From: Ignavibacteria bacterium
Lineage (GTDB): Bacteria > Bacteroidota > Ignavibacteria > Tepidaquicellales > Tepidaquicellaceae
Length of the DNA: 64,000 nt
Assembly (NCBI GenBank): GCA_016704345.1
Contig: JADJAH010000037.1
Coordinates: forward strand, 85,373-149,372
Reading direction: 5' to 3'
In this document: piece by piece, positions 16,004 through 24,708 of the stretch
Layout: every line of letters begins with the position of its first letter
How positions within the stretch are numbered: position 1 is the first letter of the stretch
Notes under the pieces: generated by a model
What the model was told of the DNA's origin: nothing
Database searches by the model: none
Seen by the model: the letters and a program-made list of their open reading frames with translations, nothing else
Made by a program: the position numbers and the translations under genes

Positions 16004-17437
16004 CTAAGAGATGAACTTAAATAACCTAAAGAAAAGATCGGGTACGAATCCGAATACAAGAGTGCCGGCAACTGCAAGCACAGTTGCGAATGCTGCTGTA
16101 GCAGGAACTACAGAAACTTCTGTACTTACTTCATCCGCAGCGTCAAAGAACCACATAAAAACTATTACTTTGAGATAGTAGTAAACACCTATCAAACTCA
16201 GCATTATACCAATGACAGCAAGCCAGATCATGTTAGCTTCGATAGCCGCATAAAAAATATAATACTTTCCCCAGAAGCCGGCAAATGGAGGTATGCCTGC
16301 AAGCGAGAATAGGAAGACAGTCATGAATACTGCCATCCAGGGATTCCTTTTTCCGAGTCCCTTATAGAAATCTATATCCACATTCTTGTAATCCCTTGAA
16401 CCGTCATCTTTCTTCTCAAGTATGGATGCAATTACAAATGCACCCAACTGCATAAAAGTATATGCAATCAAGTAAAACGAAATACCAGTTAGCGCTGTCC
16501 TGTTCATTGCCGCTACTCCCACAAAAATATATCCTGCACTGGCAATTGATGAGTAAGCAAGCAATCTCTTAATATTAGTTTGGGCCAAAGCTATAACATT
16601 TCCGTACAGCATAGTTGCTACTGCCGCCATGGCGAAGACCATTTTGTAATCTGCAATATTGAGCGCCAGAATTATCGGGAGAATCGTTCCAACTGCAGCA
16701 ACTTTTCCCGCTGTTGACAACATTCCTGAAACTACAGTTGGCGCACCGTCATACACATCAGGCACCCACATCTGAAACGGAAATACACCGATCTTGAACA
16801 TGAATCCAATGAAGAAAAGCCCGAGTCCGACTATGAATACAAAACTCTTCATTGCCTGCTTGTTAGCATATATTGCCGTGAGATTTGTTGTGCCGGTTAT
16901 ACCATATATCAGAGCAATACCGTAAAGTATAAAGCCCGTCATGAACATGCCAAGAAGCAAGTACTTTAGCGCGCTTTCGTTAGACTTTGTCCTCTTCCTC
17001 AGAAATCCAGCGAGAACATAAAAGCAGATAGACATTATTTCCAGGCCGATGAAAATGATAAGAATGTCGTTGGCGCTAACCATTAAAAGCATCCCAAGCA
17101 ATGAAAAAAACAGCAATGAATAATACTCGGTGAATTCTATGTTCTCCTTTTTCAAATAGCTCTTCGAAGCTAAGATCGTTATCAATACACTTAACATCAT
17201 GATCACAGAAAAACTTACGGAAGTGTTTGTGATTCTCAGATATTGATTGAAGACCAATGCTTCATGACTCAGTTGAAAGAAGGAAGCGACAATTGCGCAA
17301 ACTACAGAAACCACGCTGAATCCGAATACTACATCCTTTGCATTCTTTGAGAATGCTTCGATAAGCAAAATGAATGTCGCGGAAAACGCAATTATTAAGA
17401 TCGGGATTATTTCAGTTAACTCTTTTAGTTGTATCAT
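16004..17437 (-). CDS. nuoN: NADH-quinone oxidoreductase subunit N
   Basis: The 477-residue protein has about 14 transmembrane helices and the Mrp-antiporter-like core of complex I subunit N. Features include ANDILIIFIGLEIMSICFYVLAG, KYLLLGMFMTGFILYGIALIYG, FKIGVFPFQMWVPDVYDGAPTVVSGML with the conserved lysine and glutamate ion-path residues, and LLAYSSIASAGYIFVGVAA. NuoN pumps protons in respiratory complex I. It is usually the last gene of the nuo operon after nuoM, but here it follows a VanZ/lipoprotein gene and precedes a VWA gene. The rest of complex I must lie elsewhere. Confidence 0.92.
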   Translation of the reverse strand: MIQLKELTEIIPILIIAFSATFILLIEAFSKNAKDVVFGFSVVSVVCAIVASFFQLSHEALVFNQYLRITNTSVSFSVIMMLSVLITILASKSYLKKENIEFTEYYSLLFFSLLGMLLMVSANDILIIFIGLEIMSICFYVLAGFLRKRTKSNESALKYLLLGMFMTGFILYGIALIYGITGTTNLTAIYANKQAMKSFVFIVGLGLFFIGFMFKIGVFPFQMWVPDVYDGAPTVVSGMLSTAGKVAAVGTILPIILALNIADYKMVFAMAAVATMLYGNVIALAQTNIKRLLAYSSIASAGYIFVGVAAMNRTALTGISFYLIAYTFMQLGAFVIASILEKKDDGSRDYKNVDIDFYKGLGKRNPWMAVFMTVFLFSLAGIPPFAGFWGKYYIFYAAIEANMIWLAVIGIMLSLIGVYYYLKVIVFMWFFDAADEVSTEVSVVPATAAFATVLAVAGTLVFGFVPDLFFRLFKFIS

Positions 17438-17440
17438 TTA

Positions 17441-18265
17441 TCAATAAACTTTATATGGTTTGATTTCTGAAGTAGTAAGCGTTTTCCTCATACCCTTTTT
17501 ATTTGTTACAATTATTCTGAACTGAACTTTCTCGTTATCATTCAAGCTTTCGGAAAAATAGCTCTCATCTCTGGCCTGAATTACCACAACCACCATCTTT
17601 CCTTCAGCTGATTCTTCATTTCTTGTTTCAAATGACTTTTCATTAAACTCTCCGCCTGTTCTTGAAATAAAAAGCTTGTCAACAACCAATGAATCATTCG
17701 TTTTGCCATTCCCAATCATTATTTGGAAGCCAAGTCTCGGTCCCCTTTCATCTAATACCGGCATATGATCGGTCCAGCATTCTTCACTCACAATCTTAGG
17801 CTCAAATACACTTTTCTGGTTTGTATCGATCTTTCCTGAAGTGTTACAAGCAAACAAGAATGTCACTAACAAGATAGAGGTTGTCATTATAGATTTTCTT
17901 TCAATCACAAATCTGACAATAAACATGCCAATAACAACTCCCGCTATATCAGCAACCCAGTCACTTAATTCACAACTTCTCATTGGCACAAATTTCTGAT
18001 GTAACTCATCAGTCACACCGTAAAGTGCTGAAAAACATCCCGCAAACACTAATGCATTGTTGCGCAATTTAACACTTTTCGTCTGATATTTTAATGAATA
18101 AAAAAATAGAATGAAAAGAATAAAATAGACAAATGCATGGACGAATTTATCAGAAAATTCAAATCCTATTTTAGGAATTTCCTCACCGGGAATTGATGAA
18201 GCAATGAAGATCAACAACAAGTATGATATTAGAGCAAAGTGGAATAATTTGGGGTGAAGTTTCAA
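17441..18265 (-). CDS. VanZ-like membrane protein apparently fused to a lipoprotein (possible indel artefact)
   Basis: Residues 1-125 are a VanZ-family membrane domain with four helices and the ELHQKFVPMRSCELSDWVADIAG motif. From about residue 127 a second N-terminus appears: MTTSILLVTFLFAC followed by N, a typical signal peptide and lipobox, then a soluble beta-rich domain to the end. A fused protein with an internal lipoprotein signal would be odd. On the minus strand, removing one A from the AAAA run at 17897-17894 makes the VanZ frame stop at TAA overlapping the lipoprotein ATG (17887-17885) as TAATG, a normal coupled-gene junction. I therefore think two genes, 17884-18265 and 17441-17887, are more likely. 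Both functions are unknown. Confidence 0.6.
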   Translation of the reverse strand: MKLHPKLFHFALISYLLLIFIASSIPGEEIPKIGFEFSDKFVHAFVYFILFILFFYSLKYQTKSVKLRNNALVFAGCFSALYGVTDELHQKFVPMRSCELSDWVADIAGVVIGMFIVRFVIERKSIMTTSILLVTFLFACNTSGKIDTNQKSVFEPKIVSEECWTDHMPVLDERGPRLGFQIMIGNGKTNDSLVVDKLFISRTGGEFNEKSFETRNEESAEGKMVVVVIQARDESYFSESLNDNEKVQFRIIVTNKKGMRKTLTTSEIKPYKVY

Positions 18266-19815
18266 ATCAGTCCGGCATTAACTTTCGCTGCAGGAATTTT
18301 GCCAATGAGATCACTTGCAATTGTAGAACTCTCTCCTGATTCTTCATACATCATGTCGCCTGCCATTCCGTGAAGAAGTGTTCCGGCAATTGCACTTTCG
18401 AGCCGCTTCCCTGACTTTGCCCAAATCGCTCCTATCATTCCTGACAAAACATCCCCGGATCCAGCGGTTGCCAGGTTTTGCTTGCCTGTAGGATTTATGA
18501 AAACTTTTCCATTGTCAGCTATCAATGTGGGAGCATTCTTCAGCACTAATGTTATACCCAATCTTTCGGAAAATCTTTTGGCTTCCCCGACAAAATCAAC
18601 CATCAGTTCATCGATTTCAATTTCATTGACACCCGTAAATTCACCAAAGTGAGGTGTAAGAATTATGTCTTTTCCTTTTAGCAAACCGGAGAATCCTTTG
18701 AATGCATAAATGGCATCAGCATCTATTAAAAATCTGCAACTGTTGTTTTCTATTACCATTCTTCTCACAAGCTCCATAGTATCTTCGTTTTTTGACAGAC
18801 CGGGTCCTACAAGCACTACATCAGCCCAATCGATCTTATCCCGAATTTGTTCATATGACTTGAATGAGATACTGCCGGATGAATTTTCCTGCAACGGCAT
18901 CTTCATGACTTCGGTCAGCTTGAGTTCTATTACTTCAAACACAGAATTGGGAACCGCGGCAATGACTGCTCCGGAACCTGTTCTTATGGCAGACTGAGCA
19001 CTTAGATATGTTGCACCTGTAAGCCCGGGAGAACCGGAGATTAACAAGAGTTTGCCGTTTGTGTATTTGTTGGAAGATACATCCCTTGAAAGAATACTTT
19101 TCTCTATATCACTGATTTCTGTTTTAAAAATGCACTCTTCATTTCTAACGGCGAATTCGTCATCACTTATTCCAATATTCATCACATGTGGTTCTCCTGA
19201 ATTTTTTTTGCCGTCGTAGAACAGGCATTCGAGTTTCATCGCTCCCATCGTCAAAGTGTGATCAGCACTGAAACATACTCCATTCTGTTTGTGAGATGTC
19301 AACCCGGAGGGAATATCTATAGCTATCCGTTCAACATTTTCCAATGTATTCACCTTTCTCAGTAATCCCTCAATCTTTTCATCAGGAGATCCTTTAAATC
19401 CTATCCCAAAGATACAATCAATAATTATTCTTGTTTCGGAAGACAGATTTTTTTCGAGCTCTGTTACATCTCTGCAATCAAATACATGAACGAAAGTCCT
19501 TTCCTGATTTTTGAGAAGATTAAAATTCTCAAGTGCTATGCCGGTAAGAGAATCCCTTCCAAACACTAATCCCAGTTTGACATTGTAATTCATGTTTGCC
19601 AAATGCCTTGCAATAACAAATCCGTCCCCAGCGTTATTTCCTTTACCAGCAAGGATCAGCAAATTGCTGATCTGATCTGCAGAATAGTTTGCTGTTATGA
19701 AGTCTACACAACTTCTTCCTGCATTCTCCATCAGCACAAGTGTAGAAATGCCGGTAGAATTGCAGATATCTTCTTCGATCTTTTGAAATGAGTCTTTGGG
19801 AAAAATGCTCTTCAT
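18262..19815 (-). CDS. nnrD: Bifunctional NAD(P)HX epimerase/dehydratase
   Basis: The 517-residue protein has both domains of the E. coli YjeF type. The N-terminal epimerase part contains ILAGKGNNAGDGFVIARHL and IIDCIFGIGFKG. The C-terminal ADP/ATP-dependent dehydratase part (from about residue 235) contains LISGSPGLTGATYLSAQSA, VLVGPGLSKNE, ILTPHFGEFTG and the catalytic-site motif NLATAGSGDVLSGMIGA. It repairs hydrated NADH/NADPH. Length is normal for the fusion (about 500). The stop overlaps the next gene by 4 bases. Being a universal repair enzyme, it says little about the neighbours. Confidence 0.92.
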   Translation of the reverse strand: MKSIFPKDSFQKIEEDICNSTGISTLVLMENAGRSCVDFITANYSADQISNLLILAGKGNNAGDGFVIARHLANMNYNVKLGLVFGRDSLTGIALENFNLLKNQERTFVHVFDCRDVTELEKNLSSETRIIIDCIFGIGFKGSPDEKIEGLLRKVNTLENVERIAIDIPSGLTSHKQNGVCFSADHTLTMGAMKLECLFYDGKKNSGEPHVMNIGISDDEFAVRNEECIFKTEISDIEKSILSRDVSSNKYTNGKLLLISGSPGLTGATYLSAQSAIRTGSGAVIAAVPNSVFEVIELKLTEVMKMPLQENSSGSISFKSYEQIRDKIDWADVVLVGPGLSKNEDTMELVRRMVIENNSCRFLIDADAIYAFKGFSGLLKGKDIILTPHFGEFTGVNEIEIDELMVDFVGEAKRFSERLGITLVLKNAPTLIADNGKVFINPTGKQNLATAGSGDVLSGMIGAIWAKSGKRLESAIAGTLLHGMAGDMMYEESGESSTIASDLIGKIPAAKVNAGLI

Positions 19816-19843
19816 GATGAAATGCCGAAAAATATTCCGGTGC

Positions 19844-20503
19844 TTAGAATTGAGATACTGCCTCTTTCAACTTTGTTATTGCCTGCGTCTTATCTACAGC
19901 GTTAAACACTGATGATCCTGCCACAAACATGTCAGCTCCCGCATTACAAAGATCTGCAATGTTGTGTATGCTTACCCCTCCGTCTACTTCAATCAGACAA
20001 TCTTCATTCAATTGTATGATCATGTCTTTCAACTCTTTGATCTTGTTATAAGAATGCTCAATGAACTTCTGTCCTCCAAATCCGGGGTTGACACTCATTA
20101 CTAAAACAAAATCAACCGTGCTGATAATATCTTCCAGTATGAAAACCGGAGTTGCCGGATTTATTACTACCCCGGCTTTTATGCCGGCATCTTTTATAGT
20201 GCTGATTGTTCTATGCAGGTGAGTATTATTTTCGTAGTGAACAGAAATGAAATTTGCCCCGGCTTTGATAAATTCAGGAATGTGCATATCAGCATTGTTA
20301 ATCATTAGATGAACATCAAGCGGCAGACTTGTAATCTTTCGCACATCTCTTATCACTTTAGCACCAAAACTGATGTTTGGAACGAAACTTCCGTCCATAA
20401 TATCACAGTGAATGATATCTGCTCCCGCATCTTCAACAATTCTTATTTCTTCACCAAGTCTTGAGAAATCAGCAGACAGAATTGATGGGCAGATAAATTT
20501 CAT
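19844..20503 (-). CDS. rpe: Ribulose-phosphate 3-epimerase
   Basis: The 219-residue TIM barrel has the family signatures: CPSILSADFSRLGEE at the start, metal-binding HCDIMDGSFVPN (His and Asp), DVHLMI, MSVNPGFGGQKFI and the last ligand in IEVDGGV. It interconverts ribulose-5-phosphate and xylulose-5-phosphate in the pentose phosphate pathway. Size and motifs are canonical. It follows the PASTA-domain gene (42 bases) and precedes the NAD(P)HX repair gene (28 bases) in the minus-strand run. Confidence 0.95.
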   Translation of the reverse strand: MKFICPSILSADFSRLGEEIRIVEDAGADIIHCDIMDGSFVPNISFGAKVIRDVRKITSLPLDVHLMINNADMHIPEFIKAGANFISVHYENNTHLHRTISTIKDAGIKAGVVINPATPVFILEDIISTVDFVLVMSVNPGFGGQKFIEHSYNKIKELKDMIIQLNEDCLIEVDGGVSIHNIADLCNAGADMFVAGSSVFNAVDKTQAITKLKEAVSQF

Positions 20504-20545
20504 ATGATAATCAATCTTGAATTATTCAAAATATCTTAATCAATT

Positions 20546-21514
20546 TCATTGTTCTTTCTGATCTGAATTATCTTTATCCGACGGAGGTTGTTTATCTTTG
20601 CTCTTTTCCGGTTCTTTAGTTTTGTCAGTTTCCTTGCTTTGGTCTTTGTTGCCGGTATTCGGGCTTTCCTTAGTATCACTCTTAGTTGATTCCTTGTTCA
20701 CACCGGGCTTATTGGTCTGACTATTTTTCTCTGTGGAGCCATTCAAATCGGCATTGCCTTCAACTGACATGTCCGCTTCATCTTCTTCTATCTTTATGAC
20801 TACCTTTTTCTTTGCCACAAACAATTCTATTGATGTATTCTCGTTAGCAGATTTATCTGCCTTTGGATATTGATCCACAACCTGTCCGGCAGGAACTTCA
20901 TTATTGGTTTGATACGTGACTTTGCCGACTTTAAGCTTACTCTCATTTATAAGTTTCTTAGCATACTCTAGATTTTTTCCGACTATCATTGGCACCCGCA
21001 ACTCTCCTGCGAGCGGGCCGTCACTTATGATCAGTTCAATTGCAGTGTTGCGCTTAACCTTACTTCCCGGTTGTACTATCTGAGACAGAACATGATCCTC
21101 AGGAAACTCGCTTGTACTCTTTCTTACCGTTTCACCAACTTTTAATCCTCTTTGCTCTAAAGCGAACTTTGCATCTCTTAATGATCTTCCTTTAAGATTT
21201 GGAACTTCCGACAATTGTTCACCACCACAAATTGTAACATAAACTCTTCTGCCTGATTTCACCATAACATCGGGTGGAGGATTCTGGTCGAGTATCTGAC
21301 CAATAGGAATTTTCTCATCAAACTTTATGTCTGCCTGCTTAATATCCAACCCTGTTTCTTCAACTATTTTTTTAGCATCAAGAAAATTCAGTCCGGTTAA
21401 TTTAGGGACCTTAGTAGTTTCATAGTGATTTACATAAATGGGCATTACTGCATAGTTGAAAATCAGAAAAATGCAAATAAGCGCAGATAGAAATATTAGT
21501 AACCTTTTTAGCAT
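20546..21514 (-). CDS. Membrane-anchored PASTA-repeat protein
   Basis: The 322-residue protein has one N-terminal transmembrane helix (LLIFLSALICIFLIFNYAVMP, 4-25). Three PASTA repeats follow, recognised by VPKLTGLNFLDAKKIVEETGL, VPNLKGRSLRDAKFALEQRGL and VPMIVGKNLEYAKKLINESKL. The last 85 residues or so are low-complexity, rich in K, E, D, S, T and N, and probably disordered. PASTA repeats bind muropeptides or peptidoglycan-related ligands in kinases and penicillin-binding proteins; no kinase or transpeptidase domain is present here. It likely sits in the periplasm on the inner membrane. It is the first gene of the minus-strand run toward ssb, with rpe directly downstream. Confidence 0.85.
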   Translation of the reverse strand: MLKRLLIFLSALICIFLIFNYAVMPIYVNHYETTKVPKLTGLNFLDAKKIVEETGLDIKQADIKFDEKIPIGQILDQNPPPDVMVKSGRRVYVTICGGEQLSEVPNLKGRSLRDAKFALEQRGLKVGETVRKSTSEFPEDHVLSQIVQPGSKVKRNTAIELIISDGPLAGELRVPMIVGKNLEYAKKLINESKLKVGKVTYQTNNEVPAGQVVDQYPKADKSANENTSIELFVAKKKVVIKIEEDEADMSVEGNADLNGSTEKNSQTNKPGVNKESTKSDTKESPNTGNKDQSKETDKTKEPEKSKDKQPPSDKDNSDQKEQ

Positions 21515-21668
21515 GTAAGAAGCTAATAATATGACTTAATAAATGAAATGAAATTGAAAAGTAAAAACATGTTGGCCTGCATTGCGGTTGGTGAGAAGTT
21601 TGAATATTCGAATCTCTGGCAAGAATGATCAGAAAAATTATCTATAACTTTGGATTATGTTAGTCGAT

Positions 21669-22712
21669 TCATTTGACAAAGCTAATTCTTACAAAATCCG
21701 TGAATCGATCTGCTTGCAGAACAACAAAATAAATGCCGCTTGAATAATTTGATGCATCAAGTTTGAATTCATAATTCCCTGCATTAAATCGAACATTAAT
21801 AAGCTCCTCAATCAATTTTCCCTCTGTAGAATAAATCCTCATAATAGTTTGTGAGCTCCGTGGCAATGAAAATTTAATAAGCGTAGATGAATTAAACGGA
21901 TTTGGGTAATTATTATGCAACTCAAAGATTTCGGGAATTTCTGAATTAATTACATTGATCCCAATCGGACTTCCAACCAATGAATTCAGGAAATTTGCCA
22001 TCAGATTTTTTGCGGACGATCGATCGATTGCGTTATAACTGAAACTCATGTTTATGATCTGCACTTGATCAATTGACGGGAACACCAATACACCGGCTGA
22101 ATTTTGGGAGAGCTCACATTTGTACAAAAGTAATGAAGTTTCCATCTTTGGACAAACATCCTGTAGATAATTACTTCCTGTTAGGACATTTAAGTTAACT
22201 GGAAGCGGGTTCGGAATATTGGCAATAGTAGAGCCCACATAATCCGGATTGATCTCAAAATTGCCTCCGGTATTTGATAACCAATTCGATGCCTTCAGGA
22301 CCTTATTAAGAAATGCAGCATATCCGGGAACGATTGCGCTTACATAGCCATTTTCACCTCCTTCAATAAGAATCTTGCCGCCACTATTAGAATGAGATAT
22401 AAGAATGTTACGCATGAAAGAATTTGAACACGGGTTAGGATTTGTACCGGTACAAAGAATTGTAAGGTCATGACTTTCAACTATTCCAGGGGTTATAAGA
22501 TCGGGCACTATTTCATTTATTGAATACCCCATAGACCTAATGTCTTCCACTAATAAATCCGATACAGACCCAAGATCATCTTTAATTATCAGCAGACCGG
22601 GAACTCTGCTTGTAATTTTTTCTTCACTCATTGAATGCGTGATGTCAACTGACATGATCCATAGAATTGCAATTAGGAGTGTACATATTCTATATGGTAA
22701 CAAGTTTCTCAT
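21669..22712 (-). CDS. Secreted protein with amidotransferase-like domain and T9SS sorting domain
   Basis: The 347-residue protein begins with a signal peptide (YRICTLLIAILWIMSVDITHS). Residues about 35-240 have an alternating strand/helix pattern (GLLIIKDDLGSVSDLLVEDIRSMGYS, HDLTILCTGTN, GGKILIEGGENGY) that suggests a flavodoxin- or glutamine-amidotransferase-like alpha/beta fold; this is an inference. The C-terminal about 85 residues are a T9SS type A sorting domain (NNYPNPFNSSTLIKFSLP, MRIYSTEGKLIEEL, SSGIYFVVLQ) ending in RISFVK. The motif here is NPFNSS rather than NPFNPS. The protein is probably exported to the surface; its function is unknown. Confidence 0.75.
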   Translation of the reverse strand: MRNLLPYRICTLLIAILWIMSVDITHSMSEEKITSRVPGLLIIKDDLGSVSDLLVEDIRSMGYSINEIVPDLITPGIVESHDLTILCTGTNPNPCSNSFMRNILISHSNSGGKILIEGGENGYVSAIVPGYAAFLNKVLKASNWLSNTGGNFEINPDYVGSTIANIPNPLPVNLNVLTGSNYLQDVCPKMETSLLLYKCELSQNSAGVLVFPSIDQVQIINMSFSYNAIDRSSAKNLMANFLNSLVGSPIGINVINSEIPEIFELHNNYPNPFNSSTLIKFSLPRSSQTIMRIYSTEGKLIEELINVRFNAGNYEFKLDASNYSSGIYFVVLQADRFTDFVRISFVK

Positions 22713-22857
22713 AATTGGAAGTTATCACCTTTACATCCAAAATGAAATTAACAAGCAGAGTCTTTGAATTGAGTTTTATTAAATGAATTTCAAATTACAA
22801 TTTCTTTTAAAACATATTCGCATTATTATTGAGTACAATAAAAGTAAAAACATAATC

Positions 22858-23355
22858 ATGGCGAACCAGTTTTCATTTGACATTATCTCAGAAGTTGATT
22901 TACAAGAAGTGGATAATGCAATCAATCAGGCGACCAAAGAAATTCAGCAAAGATACGATTTCAAAGGCAGCAAAAGCGAGATCACTTTGAACAAAAAGGA
23001 AAACTCTCTGAACATTGCATCTGACGATGAGTTCAAATTGAAGTCAGTCATTGATATTCTTCAGAACAAGTTGATTAAGCGCGGAATCTCGATCAAAGCA
23101 ATGACCTACGGTGCAATTGAACCGGCCGCGGGTTCATCCGTAAGACAGGAGATTAAGCTTCAGAAGGGGATTGAAAAAGACAATGCAAAACTCATTGTGA
23201 AACTTATCAAGGAAAGTAAGTTAAAAGTTCAGGCAACCATACAGGATGAACAAGTTAGAGTAACAGGTAAGAGTAAAGACGATCTTCAGGAAGTCATGAA
23301 TCTTTTAAAATCAAATGAACTTGACTTTGCGTTTCAGTTTACAAATTACAGGTAA
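22858..23355 (+). CDS. yajQ: YajQ-family (UPF0234) nucleotide-binding protein
   Basis: From the ATG at 22858 the protein is 165 residues, matching the family. An upstream ATG at 22783 would add 25 unrelated residues. It opens with NQFSFDIISEVDLQEVDNAINQATKEIQQRYDFKGS and ends with NELDFAFQFTNYR, both characteristic of YajQ. The family has two ferredoxin-like domains that bind nucleotides and RNA; some members bind cyclic-di-GMP (established for a Xanthomonas homologue). The gene is single, convergent with rlpA, and shares with it a bidirectional terminator. Confidence 0.92.
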   Translation: MANQFSFDIISEVDLQEVDNAINQATKEIQQRYDFKGSKSEITLNKKENSLNIASDDEFKLKSVIDILQNKLIKRGISIKAMTYGAIEPAAGSSVRQEIKLQKGIEKDNAKLIVKLIKESKLKVQATIQDEQVRVTGKSKDDLQEVMNLLKSNELDFAFQFTNYR

Positions 23356-23360
23356 AAAAA

Positions 23361-23387
23361 AAGCCGGCAGAAATTATCTGCCGGCTT
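23361..23387. terminator. Bidirectional terminator between yajQ and rlpA
   Basis: A perfect 10-base-pair GC-rich stem (23361-23370 with 23378-23387) has a seven-base loop. A run of nine A on its left side gives a U-tract for the minus-strand rlpA transcript, and a short T-rich stretch follows on the plus strand. It lies between the convergent stops of yajQ and rlpA. Confidence 0.88.
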
Positions 23388-23393
23388 AGTCTT

Positions 23394-24320
23394 TTAACCG
23401 CCAATCATAACCAGCTTTGTGGTTAGATCGGGCCGTGTTTCGAGAATGCGAATCATATCCTCTTTAGAATCCTCTGTTGTTACATAGTTTCCGACTAATA
23501 CTTTTATCTGTGTCTTATTTCCATCATACATCTCTTCCAGAAAAATATTTTTGAATTTTTCTGTTTCGAGTTCACTAACCAACTTATTGCACTTTACCTC
23601 ATCATCAAATGTTGCAAGTTCTATCGAATAACCAGTTATGAATTTTATCTTCTTGGTTATATCAAGATAATTCTTGCCTGAATTTGAAGGTAACTTCTCA
23701 TAGATATTCAGGGAAGCATCTTCTGTATCCTGCGTAAGGACCTTAATCTTAATCCTTGATGCACTGAAAATGCTGCTTAATTGTTCATTGGAAATTTCGC
23801 CTTCTGCTAAACTGTCACCATCCCATTCAACAAATATTTTAGATGTTGCCGGGAATACTTGATCGAAAAGGTTTACCGGAGCAAGATTCTCTTGCTCTTT
23901 CTCGATTTGCTCTTCAGTCTCCGGATCATAAACTTCCAGTTTGACTTGAGCTAAACCACCCATTCCGATTTCTTCTTTGGCAGCTTTAGATAGGTCAATT
24001 ATACGACCTCTGATGAAAGGCCCCCTGTCGTTGATTCTCACAACAACAGTTGCTTCATTGTGCAGATTTGTTACCTTGATTAAGGTATTAAACGGTAAGG
24101 TTTTGTGAGCTGCCGTCATTTCATGAGTGTTAAACCGCTCTCCATTGGCGGTTTTTCGACCTTGAAATCCTGGGCCATACCACGAAGCCTCGCCTACTTG
24201 CACAAAATCAGGGCTAACTTCCTTTGTTTTTGCCTGAACCTGAGAAATAAGGCTTAAGCTGATTAAATTTATTAAAACTAAGACGAGAAAACTACCCGCC
24301 ATCATTTTAATTTTGCTCAA
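23394..24320 (-). CDS. rlpA: Septal ring lytic transglycosylase RlpA-like protein with SPOR-like C-terminus
   Basis: The 308-residue protein has a signal peptide (MAGSFLVLVLINLISLSLISQVQA). The RlpA double-psi beta-barrel follows at about 40-130, with GEASWYGPGFQGRKTANGERF, MTAAHKTLPFNTLIKVTN and INDRGPFIRGRIIDLS. After an acidic linker, the C-terminal 75 residues (YSIELATFDDEVKCNKLVSEL...IKVLVGNYVT) look like a SPOR domain, which binds denuded peptidoglycan at the septum. RlpA enzymes cleave such glycan strands and help daughter-cell separation. The Cys at the signal end is absent, so it is probably soluble in the periplasm. The terminator shared with yajQ lies just downstream. Confidence 0.88.
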   Translation of the reverse strand: MSKIKMMAGSFLVLVLINLISLSLISQVQAKTKEVSPDFVQVGEASWYGPGFQGRKTANGERFNTHEMTAAHKTLPFNTLIKVTNLHNEATVVVRINDRGPFIRGRIIDLSKAAKEEIGMGGLAQVKLEVYDPETEEQIEKEQENLAPVNLFDQVFPATSKIFVEWDGDSLAEGEISNEQLSSIFSASRIKIKVLTQDTEDASLNIYEKLPSNSGKNYLDITKKIKFITGYSIELATFDDEVKCNKLVSELETEKFKNIFLEEMYDGNKTQIKVLVGNYVTTEDSKEDMIRILETRPDLTTKLVMIGG

Positions 24321-24708
24321 TGTTTCTTCTCCTATGTATGTTTTCGAATGTGTTTTGAAACACTCTTAGCGTCATAGGATAACGCAAACTTAGAAACTTA
24401 ATCTGAGCTTTTCTTATTCTCTTAAAGAAAAGAACGATATTAAACTATTTATTATCTGTAAAAATCAGTGGTAAGATATGGATATCAGACTGCAGATGCA
24501 AGGGAAATTTCAGTAAAGTCTGCGGGCGCTATCTTAAGTTTACTTGTACCTTCCGTTATCTCTGTCTACGTAATCTCATTTCCTACACTTAAAGAACCAG
24601 TGAATTACATCGAAATTGGATAACTGAAAATGTACTTTTATCTCGGTCAAAAGTTCAACAGCAACTCTATGATCTTTCAAATCTTTTCAACCACTTAATG
24701 AATGGAAA
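24321..24708. other. 388-base intergenic region with one weak small ORF
   Basis: This gap separates the divergent rlpA and Omp28-like genes and should hold both promoters. I see no tRNA, ncRNA or strong hairpin. One short frame on the plus strand, from a GTG at 24468 to a TAA at 24621-24623, would encode 51 residues with a single hydrophobic helix (SAGAILSLLVPSVISVYVIS). It has no ribosome binding site or recognised homology, so it is not called as a gene. Confidence 0.4.
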
